From Winslowiella arboricola (lineage in GTDB: Bacteria; Pseudomonadota; Gammaproteobacteria; Enterobacterales; Enterobacteriaceae): a stretch of 64,000 nt of DNA. Location of the stretch: positions 434,001 to 498,000 of the forward strand of contig NZ_JAODIM010000042.1 in NCBI RefSeq assembly GCF_025527015.1, given 5' to 3'. Of the stretch, positions 1 to 8,778 are shown piece by piece. The position numbers and the translations under genes were made by a program. The notes under the pieces are model-generated. The model worked only from the letters and a program-made list of their open reading frames with translations. It ran no database searches and was not told where the DNA came from. The first letter of the stretch is position 1; each line of letters opens with the position of its first letter.

Positions 1-242
1 TGGCGCTGGCTTCCCACGCCACTTACGGCCTGTGCGCCGGGGTGCATACCGGTAGCCTCGACCGCGCCCTGCGCGCGATGCGCGGCATCGCCGCCGGTAC
101 TGTCTGGATCAACCGTTATGGCCGCTCCGGCGACTTTATTATTCCCACCGGCGGCTTCCACGGCTCCGGCATTGGCAAAGATCTGGGCCGTCAGGCGTTC
201 GAAGCCTGCCAGCGCTACAAAAGCGTACTGATCGATTTTTAA
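1..242 (+). CDS. Aldehyde dehydrogenase, C-terminal part (truncated by window edge)
   Basis: About 79 codons of the 3' end of an NAD(P)-dependent aldehyde dehydrogenase; the start lies outside the window. The tail GTVWINRYGRSGDF followed by PTGGFHGSGIGKDLG is the typical C-terminal segment of the superfamily, which oxidises an aldehyde to its acid; the catalytic Cys and Glu would be upstream. Closest in style to the PuuC/KauB group, a family-level judgement. It is followed after 36 bases by a HAD hydrolase and then a PuuB-like FAD oxidase, so a role in oxidising an aminoaldehyde released by those oxidases is a reasonable inference. The substrate cannot be read from this fragment. Confidence 0.85.
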   Translation, partial: ALASHATYGLCAGVHTGSLDRALRAMRGIAAGTVWINRYGRSGDFIIPTGGFHGSGIGKDLGRQAFEACQRYKSVLIDF

Positions 243-278
243 TCCCAACGTAATCCGACAATCTGAAGAGGTCGCGCA

Positions 279-947
279 ATGGCTGTGTTTAAACCGAAAT
301 ACATCACCTTCGACTGCTACGGCACCTTGATCAACTTTGATATGGCCGGCGCGGCAGCGGCAATTTTCGTCGATCGCGTCAGTCCTGGGCAGATGGCGGC
401 GTTTACCACCGATTTCGCCCGCTACCGCATGGATGAGGTGCTGGGTGCTTTTAAACTCTATCCACGGGTGGTGGCGGATGCGCTGTACCGCACCTGTAAT
501 AAGTGGCGCGTCGAATGTACCGAACAGGATTGCGCCGACGTGATGACCGCCTGCGCCAGCTGGGGGCCGCACGCCGATGTGCCTGCCGGGCTGGCAAAAG
601 TGGCGGAAGAGTTTCCGCTGGTGCTGCTGACCAACTCCACCGACGAACTGATTAAAAACCATGTGCCGCGTCTTGGCGCGCCAATTCATATGACCATCAC
701 CGCCGAAGAAGTCGGCGCGTATAAGCCGCAGATGAAGGGTTTTGAATACATGCTGAATAAGCTGGAGTGCGGCCCGGAAGAGATTCTGCACGTCTCTTCC
801 AGCCTGCGCTATGACCTGATGACCGCCCATGACCTCGGCATCAAACATAAAGTCTGGGTGGCGCGCGGTCATGATGCCGGTAACCCGTACTTTGGTTACA
901 GCGAAATTAACGATATCGGCGGCCTTCCGGCGGTTGTCGGACTGTAA
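279..947 (+). CDS. HAD-superfamily hydrolase, haloacid dehalogenase type II-like
   Basis: A 222-residue haloacid-dehalogenase fold protein. Motif I is FDCYGTL near residue 11, with the nucleophilic Asp; motif II is LLTNSTD near residue 116; motif III is the Lys of YKP; motif IV is SSLRYD. Length and motif spacing match type II 2-haloacid dehalogenases and the related small-molecule phosphatases, and sequence alone does not separate these. RBS-like GAAGAGG precedes the ATG. It sits between the aldehyde dehydrogenase and the FAD oxidase in one direction, so it is probably co-transcribed with the catabolic block. The actual substrate is unknown. Confidence 0.8.
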   Translation: MAVFKPKYITFDCYGTLINFDMAGAAAAIFVDRVSPGQMAAFTTDFARYRMDEVLGAFKLYPRVVADALYRTCNKWRVECTEQDCADVMTACASWGPHADVPAGLAKVAEEFPLVLLTNSTDELIKNHVPRLGAPIHMTITAEEVGAYKPQMKGFEYMLNKLECGPEEILHVSSSLRYDLMTAHDLGIKHKVWVARGHDAGNPYFGYSEINDIGGLPAVVGL

Positions 948-966
948 GCGGAGACAGGAGCAGGCG

Positions 967-2244
967 ATGAAACTGGAATCCTTCTGGCAGGCAACGGCGC
1001 CCGCTTTTGACGGCGCCAGCGCAGGCGATCTGCCTGCCAGCGCCGATGTGGTGGTGATTGGCGGTGGCTTTACTGGCATCTCAGCGGCGCTGAATCTGGC
1101 GCGCAGCGGCATCAATGTGGTGCTGCTTGAAGCTGGCGAGGTGATGAGCCAGGCCTCCGGGCGCAACGGCGGACACTGTAATACCGGCGTGGCGCAGAAC
1201 TTTTCCGCGCTGGTGGCGAGTCAGGGCGTTGAACAGGCCAGCCGCTACTACCGCGCCTTTGCCGATGCGGTGGATTATGTGCAGCAGCTGGTGGCGAGCG
1301 AGCAGATCGACTGCGATTTCCGCCGTTGCGGCAAGCTGAAACTGGCGAGTAAAGCCTCGCATCTGCCGGCGCTAAAAGCCGCCTGCGAGATGATGCGTCG
1401 CCATGTGGATCCGGACGTCGAACTGCTGAGCGCCGATGAGGTACGCCGCGAGATCGATTCTCCGGCGTTTCACGGCGGCCTGCTGCAACAACATGGCGGC
1501 CAGATGCATATGGGCAAGTTCGGCATCGGGCTGGCCAGTGCCGCCGCGCGCAGCGGCGCGAAAATCTATCCGCAGACGGCGGTGACCGGCTTAACCCGTC
1601 TGGAAGGGTATCGTCATCGCGTCAGCACCGCCAGAGGCGAGATTATCGCTGAAAAAGTGCTGATGGCGACCGGCTGCTCCAATCTCGGCCCCTTCGGGTG
1701 GTTCCAGCGCCGCATTATTCCGGTCGGCAGCTTTGTGGTGGTCACCGCGCCGCTGGACGCCGGTTTATTGCAGCAGCTGCTGCCAGAAAATCGCACCTAT
1801 GTCACCTCGCTGAATCTCGGCAATTACATTCGCACTACTGCGGATAATCGTCTGGTCTTTGGCGGCCGCGCCCGTTTCGCCATCAGCAGTCCGACCTCGG
1901 ATGCGCGCAGCGGCGATGTGCTGAAAGCGGGGATGAAAAAAATGTTTCCGGCGCTGAGCGCGCCAGTGATCGACTACTGCTGGGGCGGACTGGTGGATAT
2001 GACCGCTGACCGCCTGCCGCATGCCGGTGAGCACGAGGGGGTGTTCTATTCACTCGGCTACAGCGGCCACGGCACGCAGATGTCGGTGTGGATGGGCAGC
2101 GTGATGGCGGATCTGATCGCCGAAAAAAGCACGGAGAATCCATGGCAGCGCACCAGCTGGCCAGCCGTACCGGGCTACTTTGGTAAACCCTGGTTTTTGC
2201 CCGTCGCGGGCTTGTACTACAAGGCTATGGATCGGCTCTCCTGA
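967..2244 (+). CDS. FAD-dependent oxidoreductase (DAO family, PuuB-like)
   Basis: A 425-residue flavoprotein of the D-amino-acid-oxidase fold. The N-terminal dinucleotide fold VVVIGGGFTGISAA with the following LLEAG is clear, and the SGRNGGHCNTG and YSGHGTQMS segments resemble gamma-glutamylputrescine oxidase PuuB and its relatives, which oxidise secondary or primary amines to an imine or aldehyde plus H2O2. I chose ATG 967, preceded by GGAGACAGGAG; the open frame runs upstream into the HAD gene but has no support there. Neighbours are an aldehyde dehydrogenase upstream and an ABC importer downstream, which suggests oxidation of an imported N-substituted amine. Substrate is inferred only. Confidence 0.85.
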   Translation: MKLESFWQATAPAFDGASAGDLPASADVVVIGGGFTGISAALNLARSGINVVLLEAGEVMSQASGRNGGHCNTGVAQNFSALVASQGVEQASRYYRAFADAVDYVQQLVASEQIDCDFRRCGKLKLASKASHLPALKAACEMMRRHVDPDVELLSADEVRREIDSPAFHGGLLQQHGGQMHMGKFGIGLASAAARSGAKIYPQTAVTGLTRLEGYRHRVSTARGEIIAEKVLMATGCSNLGPFGWFQRRIIPVGSFVVVTAPLDAGLLQQLLPENRTYVTSLNLGNYIRTTADNRLVFGGRARFAISSPTSDARSGDVLKAGMKKMFPALSAPVIDYCWGGLVDMTADRLPHAGEHEGVFYSLGYSGHGTQMSVWMGSVMADLIAEKSTENPWQRTSWPAVPGYFGKPWFLPVAGLYYKAMDRLS

Positions 2245-2277
2245 ACCACTGAACGTTTTACTTTTGAGGGTGTGCAG

Positions 2278-3882
2278 ATGAGTAAATTTCGTAAAGAATT
2301 TAGCCCGGTTAATGCTGCGATCACGCAGGCAATTAACGATGTGTCGATCTCCCGCCGCGGCATGATGAAGTTATTATCGGCAGGTGCGGTAATGAGTACC
2401 GGCCTGCTGGGCTTCCCTGAGTTTAGTTATGCCGCAGAAACCCCGGTCGCCGGTGGCAAGCTGCGCGCTGCGCTGGCCAACTCCTCTGCAACCGATACGC
2501 TGGACCCGGCAAAAGGCAGCAACAGCGGTGATTACAGCCGTCAGTTTATGTTCTACAGCGGCCTGACCGAACTCGACAAAAACCTGGTTGCGCAACCGGC
2601 GCTGGCGGAATCGATTGACAGCAGCGACGGCATTCTCTGGCATCTCAAACTGCGTCCCGGCGTCACCTTCCACGACGGCAAGGCGCTGACCACTGACGAC
2701 GTTATTTACTCGCTGAGCCGCCATAAAGATCCGGCGGTGGCGTCGACGGTGATCACTCTGGCATCGCAGATGAAAACCTTTAAAGCGATTAGCCCAACCG
2801 AACTGGAGATCACGCTTGAGCAGGCCAACTTTGACCTGCCATCAATTCTCGCCACCAGTTCATTCCTGATTGTGCAGAACAACACTAAAGATTTCAGTAA
2901 AGGCGTCGGCACCGGCCCGTTTGTGCTGAAATCTTTCCAGCCCGGCGTACGTACCGTCGGCAGCAAAAACAAAAACTACTGGAAGCCGGGACTGCCGCAC
3001 CTTGATGAAGTGGATCTGATGGGCGTGACCGATCCGGCGGCGCGGGTTAATGCCCTGATGTCCGGCGATCTGCATATCGTTTCCACTCTGTCGGCCAATG
3101 ACGTTAAACGCCTGAAGCAGAGCGGACAGTTCGGCATCATGGAAACCAAATCAGGGATGTACAGCGACCTGATCCTGCGTACCGATCAGCAGCCGGGCAG
3201 CAATCCTGACTTTGTACTGGCGATGAAATATATGCAGCCGCGCGAAATGATGCAGAAAACCGTGATGCAGGGCTATGGCGATATCGGCAACGATACGCCG
3301 GTGCCGCCGTGGCATCCGATGTTTAACAAAGATATCCCGCAGCGTCCGCTGGACCTCGATAAAGCTAAATTCCATCTGAAGAAAGCCAATATGGTGGGCG
3401 CGAAAGTCGAGATTATTACTACACCCAATATCGAAGGCGCAGTAGAAGGCGGCCAGCTGATTCAGCAGATCGCCCGTTCCGCCGGACTGAACGTCAATGT
3501 GCGCCGCGTGCCGTATGACGGCTACTGGTCGACCCACTGGATGAAAGATCCGATTGGCTACGGTTCGGTCAACCCACGTCCGACGCTGGATATGCTGTTT
3601 TCGCAGTTCTACCGCTCCGATGCGCCGTGGAATGAATCGGGCTGGAAAAATCCACAGTTTGACCAGCTGGTGACTGCGGCGCGTGGCGAACAGGATCAGG
3701 GCAAACGCAAACAGATGTATGGCGATATGCAGACGCTGGTGCATGACCACTGCGGCACCATTATTCCGGTGTTTATCAGCTCGATGGATGGACACAGTAA
3801 TAAAGTGAAAGGGGTTGAGGCCTGGCCTTCGGGCATGATGATGGGCTATCGCTTCCATGAGTTTGCCTGGCTCGCTTCCTGA
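2278..3882 (+). CDS. ABC transporter substrate-binding protein, peptide/opine type (family 5), Tat-exported
   Basis: About 534 residues of the SBP_bac_5 (DppA/OppA-like) family, the periplasmic binding component of the importer encoded next to it. The N terminus contains SRRGMMKLL followed by a hydrophobic stretch and a Ser-Tyr-Ala-Ala type cleavage region, which looks like a twin-arginine signal rather than a Sec signal. The FHDGKALTTDDV segment is typical of the family. ATG 2278 is preferred over GTG 2272 because GAGGG is then correctly spaced. The two permeases and fused ATPase follow directly, so this is a complete operon for a di/oligopeptide-like, opine-like or acylated amine ligand. 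Ligand identity is not visible. Confidence 0.88.
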   Translation: MSKFRKEFSPVNAAITQAINDVSISRRGMMKLLSAGAVMSTGLLGFPEFSYAAETPVAGGKLRAALANSSATDTLDPAKGSNSGDYSRQFMFYSGLTELDKNLVAQPALAESIDSSDGILWHLKLRPGVTFHDGKALTTDDVIYSLSRHKDPAVASTVITLASQMKTFKAISPTELEITLEQANFDLPSILATSSFLIVQNNTKDFSKGVGTGPFVLKSFQPGVRTVGSKNKNYWKPGLPHLDEVDLMGVTDPAARVNALMSGDLHIVSTLSANDVKRLKQSGQFGIMETKSGMYSDLILRTDQQPGSNPDFVLAMKYMQPREMMQKTVMQGYGDIGNDTPVPPWHPMFNKDIPQRPLDLDKAKFHLKKANMVGAKVEIITTPNIEGAVEGGQLIQQIARSAGLNVNVRRVPYDGYWSTHWMKDPIGYGSVNPRPTLDMLFSQFYRSDAPWNESGWKNPQFDQLVTAARGEQDQGKRKQMYGDMQTLVHDHCGTIIPVFISSMDGHSNKVKGVEAWPSGMMMGYRFHEFAWLAS

Positions 3883-3902
3883 TTTGATTAAGGAGAACGG
3901 CG

Positions 3903-4856
3903 ATGAATCGGACCATTTCCAGACTGATTGCGCGGCGCCTCGGCTCCGGCTTATTAACGCTGCTGATTGTGTCGGCGCTGGTGTTTCTGATCACCAGTAT
4001 GCTGCCGGGCGATGCGGCGCAGATGATCCTCGGACAAGGAGCGACCCCGGAAACCATTACCGCGCTGCGTCAGCAGCTCGGGCTTGATCAGCCGCTGGTG
4101 TTACGTTACTTCAGCTGGCTGGCCGGAATGCTTCAGGGCGATTTTGGTACCTCTTTCGCCAGTAATTTACCGGTTACCCAGCTGGTGGCGCAGCGCATTC
4201 CCGCCACTTTCCAGCTGGCCGCCACCACCACGCTGGTTTCGGTACCGCTGGCGCTGGTGATTGGCATTACCGCCGCGATGAAGCGCGGTTCGCTGCTGGA
4301 TCGCGCGCTGGTATTAAGCACCATGGCGGTGGTGGCGGTGCCGGAGTTCCTGGTGGCCACCATTGCGGTGATTATTTTTGCCGTGAAGCTGCACTGGGTG
4401 CCGGCGATGTCGATTGGCTCGCCGGATCAGGATCTGCTCGGTTTTCTGCGTACCTACGCGCTGCCGGTGCTGACCCTGTGCTGTGTGGTGGTGGCGCAAA
4501 TGGCGCGTATGACGCGCGCGGCGATTATCAATCAGATGGACAGTCCGTATCTGGAGATGACGCTGCTGAAAGGGGTTTCACCGCTGCGCGCGATGCTGCG
4601 TCACGCGCTGCCAAACGCGGTCGGGCCGATTGCCAATGCCGTCTCGCTTAGCCTCTCTTATCTGTTTGGCGGCGTGATTATTATTGAAAGCATCTTCAGT
4701 TATCCCGGGCTGGCCAGCCAGATGGTGGATGCGGTCAGCAACCGCGATCTGCCGGTGGTGCAGCTGTGTGTGATGTTCTTTGCCGTCTGCTATCTGGTGC
4801 TGCTGCTGGCGGCGGATATCCTGACGATTGCATTTAATCCAAAGTGGAGGGGCTGA
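3903..4856 (+). CDS. ABC transporter permease, DppB-like
   Basis: A 317-residue inner-membrane permease of the DppB/OppB type. It has an N-terminal helix (LLIVSALVFLITSMLPGDAA, the GDAA part being typical of the family), a long periplasmic segment and a C-terminal core with the EAA-like loop around YLEMTLLKG. RBS AAGGAG precedes the ATG. Its TGA overlaps the ATG of the second permease by one base (TGATG), indicating translational coupling. Together with the DppC-like partner it forms the membrane channel of the importer whose binding protein is encoded just upstream. Confidence 0.9.
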   Translation: MNRTISRLIARRLGSGLLTLLIVSALVFLITSMLPGDAAQMILGQGATPETITALRQQLGLDQPLVLRYFSWLAGMLQGDFGTSFASNLPVTQLVAQRIPATFQLAATTTLVSVPLALVIGITAAMKRGSLLDRALVLSTMAVVAVPEFLVATIAVIIFAVKLHWVPAMSIGSPDQDLLGFLRTYALPVLTLCCVVVAQMARMTRAAIINQMDSPYLEMTLLKGVSPLRAMLRHALPNAVGPIANAVSLSLSYLFGGVIIIESIFSYPGLASQMVDAVSNRDLPVVQLCVMFFAVCYLVLLLAADILTIAFNPKWRG

Positions 4857-5707
4857 TGAATACGCTTCTGTTGCCCTTAAGGTTTTTCCAGTCGCTGAAT
4901 AACGCTGGCCGCCTCGGTCTGCTGATAACGCTGTTCTGGATTTTTATGGCGATATTCGGCACCGCGCTGGCGCCGCATAATCTGGAGGATATTGGCGGCG
5001 GGCCGATGTTTGGCGGCTTTAGCGCTGAATACTGGTTCGGCACCGACTATCTTGGCCGCGATATTCTCAGCCGCATTATGTTTGGCGCCCGCTACTCGAT
5101 TGGCCTGGCGCTGAGCGCCGCGCTGCTGGCCAGTATTATCGGTACCCTGCTGGCGCTGCTGGCGGCAGTGACCGGCCGCTGGCTGGAGGAGATCCTTGGA
5201 CGCATCAACGATGCGATGCTGATCCTGCCGGGTAAAATTCTGGCGCTGATGATTGTGGCGGTATTCGGCTCCTCGCTGCCGATGCTGATTGTCACTGCGG
5301 TATTTACCTACTGGCCGGGCGCTTACCGTATTGCCTATGCGATGGCCTCCAGCCTGCGCTCGATGGACTATGTGCAGGCGTCGCGGCTGCGTGGTGAAAG
5401 CCGCTGGTATATCGCCCTCCACGATATTCTGCCAAATATGCTGCATCCGATGCTGACCGATTTTGGTCTGCGTTTTGTCTATATCGTGCTGATGCTCAGT
5501 GGCCTGAGCTTCCTCGGTCTCGGGGTTCAGCCGCCTTATGCTGACTGGGGCACGCTGGTGCGCGAAAACCTGCAGGGGCTGTTTGATGGCTCACCGGCGG
5601 TGCTGATGCCTGCGGTGGCGATTGCCAGTCTGACCATTGGCGCGAACCTGTTTATCGACAGCTTACAAGCGATGCGTCCGATAAACTGGGTGAAGGGGGT
5701 TGCATGA
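4856..5707 (+). CDS. ABC transporter permease, DppC-like
   Basis: A 283-residue permease of the DppC/OppC type with the family hallmark FGTDYLGRDILSRIMFGARYS near residue 60 (the segment is family typical) and a coupling loop around YVQASRLRGES. ATG 4856 overlaps the previous stop codon; an in-frame ATG 12 bases upstream is inside the DppB-like gene and is not needed. The 3' end overlaps the ATPase start by four bases (ATGA). Several transmembrane helices are evident. It pairs with the upstream permease to form the channel of the peptide/opine-type importer. Confidence 0.9.
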   Translation: MNTLLLPLRFFQSLNNAGRLGLLITLFWIFMAIFGTALAPHNLEDIGGGPMFGGFSAEYWFGTDYLGRDILSRIMFGARYSIGLALSAALLASIIGTLLALLAAVTGRWLEEILGRINDAMLILPGKILALMIVAVFGSSLPMLIVTAVFTYWPGAYRIAYAMASSLRSMDYVQASRLRGESRWYIALHDILPNMLHPMLTDFGLRFVYIVLMLSGLSFLGLGVQPPYADWGTLVRENLQGLFDGSPAVLMPAVAIASLTIGANLFIDSLQAMRPINWVKGVA

Positions 5708-7368
5708 ATATTACGCCACATAGCGCACGGCCGATGGTGGCGGTGGAAAACCTGCGGGTGACTGCCAAAGCCGACGATGGCCATGAAGTATCGCTGGTTT
5801 CCGATATTCGTTTTACCGTGCAGCAGGGCGAAGTGCTGGCGCTGATCGGGGAGTCCGGTTCCGGTAAAACCACGATTGCCCTCGCGCTGATGGGTTATGC
5901 GCGCCATGGCTGCCATATCGCCGCAGGCACCATTCATATTGCCGGTACCGATGTCACGTCGCTGACGCCAGGGCAACTGGGCGAATTTCGCGGCAATAAA
6001 ATCGCCTATATTGCGCAGAGTGCGGCAGCGTCATTTAACCCGGCGATGAAAATAATCGACCAGGTGATTGAGCCGGTGGTGATCCACGGCCTGATGAGCC
6101 GCGCCGACGCGAAGAAGAAAGCGCTGGAGCTGTTCCGCGAACTGGCGCTGCCGAACCCGGATACCATCGGCGAACGCTATCCGCATCAGGTTTCCGGTGG
6201 TCAGCTGCAACGTCTGATGACGGCGATGGCGCTGATTGGCGATCCGGAAGTGGTGATCCTTGATGAGCCGACCACTGCGCTGGATGTCACTACTCAGGTC
6301 GAAGTGCTGAAAGCCTTTCGCCGCGTGGTGCGTCAGCGCGGCACCACGGCAATCTACGTCAGTCATGATCTGGCGGTCGTGGCGCAGATGGCGGACCGTA
6401 TTCTGGTGTTGCTGAAAGGAGCGATCGCCGAATATGGCAGCACCGATGCATTGCTGGCGGCGCCGCAGGCGGAATATACCCGTCTGCTGCTGGAGGCGGC
6501 GCAGCAGAAAACCCGCGCCAGCGCCTGGCATGCAGACGAAGCCGATATTCATCCGCTGCTGGAAGTGCGCGACCTTTCCGCCGGTTACGGTCCGCTCGAC
6601 AGCCGCGGCCAGCCAGAAATCAGTATCTTACAGGATATTAATTTCAAACTGTTTCGCGGTCAGGCGATCGGTATTATCGGCGAGTCCGGCTCGGGTAAAA
6701 CCACGCTGGCTCATGCTATTGCCGGGATTAATACGCCATCCAGCGGCCATATTCTGTTTAATGGTCACTATATCTCCGGGGCGCTGCAGCAGCGGCCGGA
6801 AAATGAACTCAGACGTATTCAGTATGTGTTCCAGATGGCGGACACCGCGCTGAATCCGGCGCACAGCGTGGAAAATATTCTGACCCGTCCGCTGAAACTG
6901 TTTCACGGTTTACGCGGCGCGGCGCGGGAAAAACGGTTGTATGAGCTGCTGGATCTGGTGCGTCTGCCGCGCAGCGTATTGTGGCGGCGGCCGTGGGCGC
7001 TCTCCGGCGGTCAGAAACAGCGGGTCAATCTGGCGCGGGCGCTGGCCGCTGAGCCGGATCTGATTCTGTGCGATGAGGTGACCTCCGCGCTGGATACGGT
7101 GGTGGCGGCAGCGGTACTGGATCTGATTACCGATCTGCGCCGCGAGCTGGGGCTGTCGGTGCTGTTTATCAGCCACGATCTGCATGCGGTGCGTTCGGTG
7201 TGTGATGAAATTATTGTGGTGAAAAGCGGCCGCATGGTGGCGCAGGTGGCGCGCGCCGATTATGACAAACCGTCCAGCGATCTTTACTATGAACGGCTGA
7301 AACGCGCGGTGCCGGAGCTGCGTCAGGGCTGGTTAGATGAGCATGAAGAGGGCGATATCGCCCTGTAG
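5704..7368 (+). CDS. ABC transporter ATP-binding protein, fused DppD-DppF type
   Basis: A 554-residue protein with two complete ATPase domains. Each has Walker A GESGSGKTT (about residues 49 and 330), an ABC signature (SGGQLQR in the first, SGGQKQR in the second) and a Walker B ending in DEPTT or DEVTS. Many importers of this family use two separate ATPases; here they are one polypeptide, as in a subset of opine, glutathione and peptide importers such as GsiA. The second Walker B has Cys-Asp-Glu-Val rather than Asp-Glu-Pro, a common variation. It is coupled by an ATGA overlap to the permease gene, and energises the importer. Confidence 0.9.
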   Translation: MNITPHSARPMVAVENLRVTAKADDGHEVSLVSDIRFTVQQGEVLALIGESGSGKTTIALALMGYARHGCHIAAGTIHIAGTDVTSLTPGQLGEFRGNKIAYIAQSAAASFNPAMKIIDQVIEPVVIHGLMSRADAKKKALELFRELALPNPDTIGERYPHQVSGGQLQRLMTAMALIGDPEVVILDEPTTALDVTTQVEVLKAFRRVVRQRGTTAIYVSHDLAVVAQMADRILVLLKGAIAEYGSTDALLAAPQAEYTRLLLEAAQQKTRASAWHADEADIHPLLEVRDLSAGYGPLDSRGQPEISILQDINFKLFRGQAIGIIGESGSGKTTLAHAIAGINTPSSGHILFNGHYISGALQQRPENELRRIQYVFQMADTALNPAHSVENILTRPLKLFHGLRGAAREKRLYELLDLVRLPRSVLWRRPWALSGGQKQRVNLARALAAEPDLILCDEVTSALDTVVAAAVLDLITDLRRELGLSVLFISHDLHAVRSVCDEIIVVKSGRMVAQVARADYDKPSSDLYYERLKRAVPELRQGWLDEHEEGDIAL

Positions 7369-7378
7369 CAACATCCAC

Positions 7379-7406
7379 TGTAGGGGCGGCGTTTTCGCCG
7401 CCCGTG
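7379..7406. repeat. REP-like palindromic repeat, single copy
   Basis: The sequence TAGGGGCGGCG, then TTTT, then CGCCGCCCGTG, forms a stem of eight GC pairs. The same unit is found at 25064-25128, 35381-35444 and 46881-46946. Unlike those it is a single unit, and it lies inside the catabolic gene string between the ATPase and the next oxidase, where it could stabilise the upstream mRNA 3' end or attenuate transcription. Confidence 0.75.
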
Positions 7407-7437
7407 CCAGAAATTTGCATATGAGGACATACACGCA

Positions 7438-8769
7438 ATGCCAGCACCGATTCGATATGTACAGGACAACGCATATTTTCCTGAATCCGCTGATGTGGTG
7501 GTGATCGGCGGCGGTATCGCCGGCGCCGCAGCGGCTTATGAACTGGCTAAACAGGGTGTAAAGGTGGTTTTGCTGGAGAAAGGGCTGGTGGGCGGTGAAC
7601 AGTCCAGCCGTAACTGGGGCTGGTGCCGTCAGCAGAACCGCGACGAGCGTGAGTTACCGCTGATTATCTATGCCCTGCGCCGCTGGCAGGAGCTGAGTGA
7701 GGAAACCGGCGAGGAGCTGGGTTTCCGGCGTACCGGGCTGGTGTACGCCACGCGCGATCAGAGTGAAATCGATGCCTGGGATAACTGGGGCAAAATGGCG
7801 AAAAGCTATGATGTGCGCAGCGATATCCTGAACGCTGAGCAGGCCAAAGCGATGACCCCGGGTAGCACCACCGCCTGGCTGGGCGGCGTCTCGTCGCCGA
7901 CAGATGGTCATGCCGAACCGTCGCTGGCAGCACCCGGTTTAGCGATTGCTGCGCAACGTCTCGGCGCTTGCGTAATCCAGCAGTGCGCGGTGCGCGGGCT
8001 GGATATCGCTGCGGGTCATGTCAGCGGTGTCTGGACCGAACGCGGCCTGATCAAAACCAGCAGCGTCATCTGCGCCGGTGGCGCCTGGACCTCTATGTTC
8101 TGTCGCCGTCATGGTATCGATCTGCCGCTGGGCAATGTGATTGGCACCGCCTTTCGCACCGCGCCGATTGAGCAGGCGATTGCCATGCCGCTGTATACCC
8201 CGGGCTTTGCCTGCCGTCCGCAGCTGGATGGCAGCTATACGGTCTCGGTTTCGGGGCGTGGCCGCCTGGAGCCGGGTGCGCAGGGGCTGCGCTATGCGCG
8301 TCAGTTCTATCCCACTTTTAAAGCACGGCGTAAAAATCTGAAGATCCGCCTCGGTCTTGCGCCATTTTACCGCGGGCCGGAAGCGCTGGGCCGCTGGCAG
8401 TTCGACGCGGTTTCCCCGTTTGAAAAAGTGCGCATTCTTGATCCGCATGCCGATCTGGCGCTGGTGCAGGAAGGCATCACCGCCATGCGCAAAGAGTATC
8501 CGGCGCTGGCGGATCTGCGCATGGTGCAGGCGTGGGGCGGCATGATCGACAGCGCGCCGGATGCGATTCCGGTGATCTCCACGGTGCCGCAGCTGCCGGG
8601 ACTGGTGATCTCCGCGGGTTACAGCGGGCATGGTTTTGGTATCGGGCCGGGAGCCGGACGGCTGGCCGCCGACCTGATTATGAATGAGCAACCGGTGGTC
8701 GACCCGACACCCTATCGTTATTCGCGACTGGTCGATGGATCCGGTCTTGATACACCCGGCATGATGTAA
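7438..8769 (+). CDS. FAD-dependent oxidoreductase (DAO family)
   Basis: A second D-amino-acid-oxidase-fold flavoprotein, 443 residues. VVVIGGGIAGAAAAYEL followed by LLEKG forms the FAD-binding fold near residue 20; SRNWGWCRQQNRD is characteristic of a subgroup related to opine oxidase OoxB and DadA-like enzymes; YSGHGFGIGPGAG near the C terminus contacts the flavin. It is different from the oxidase at 967. It probably oxidises the C-N bond of an N-substituted amino acid. ATG 7438 is preceded by ATGAGGACATACACGCA with a GAGGA core a little far from the start. The GNAT gene follows after 9 bases. The exact substrate is unknown. Confidence 0.82.
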   Translation: MPAPIRYVQDNAYFPESADVVVIGGGIAGAAAAYELAKQGVKVVLLEKGLVGGEQSSRNWGWCRQQNRDERELPLIIYALRRWQELSEETGEELGFRRTGLVYATRDQSEIDAWDNWGKMAKSYDVRSDILNAEQAKAMTPGSTTAWLGGVSSPTDGHAEPSLAAPGLAIAAQRLGACVIQQCAVRGLDIAAGHVSGVWTERGLIKTSSVICAGGAWTSMFCRRHGIDLPLGNVIGTAFRTAPIEQAIAMPLYTPGFACRPQLDGSYTVSVSGRGRLEPGAQGLRYARQFYPTFKARRKNLKIRLGLAPFYRGPEALGRWQFDAVSPFEKVRILDPHADLALVQEGITAMRKEYPALADLRMVQAWGGMIDSAPDAIPVISTVPQLPGLVISAGYSGHGFGIGPGAGRLAADLIMNEQPVVDPTPYRYSRLVDGSGLDTPGMM

Positions 8770-8778
8770 GGAGAAGCG

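Noticed and set aside
7379..7406. Considered as a rho-independent terminator after the fused ATPase gene
   Set aside because: No T-run follows and the same palindrome recurs elsewhere in paired form, so a REP-like repeat explains it better.
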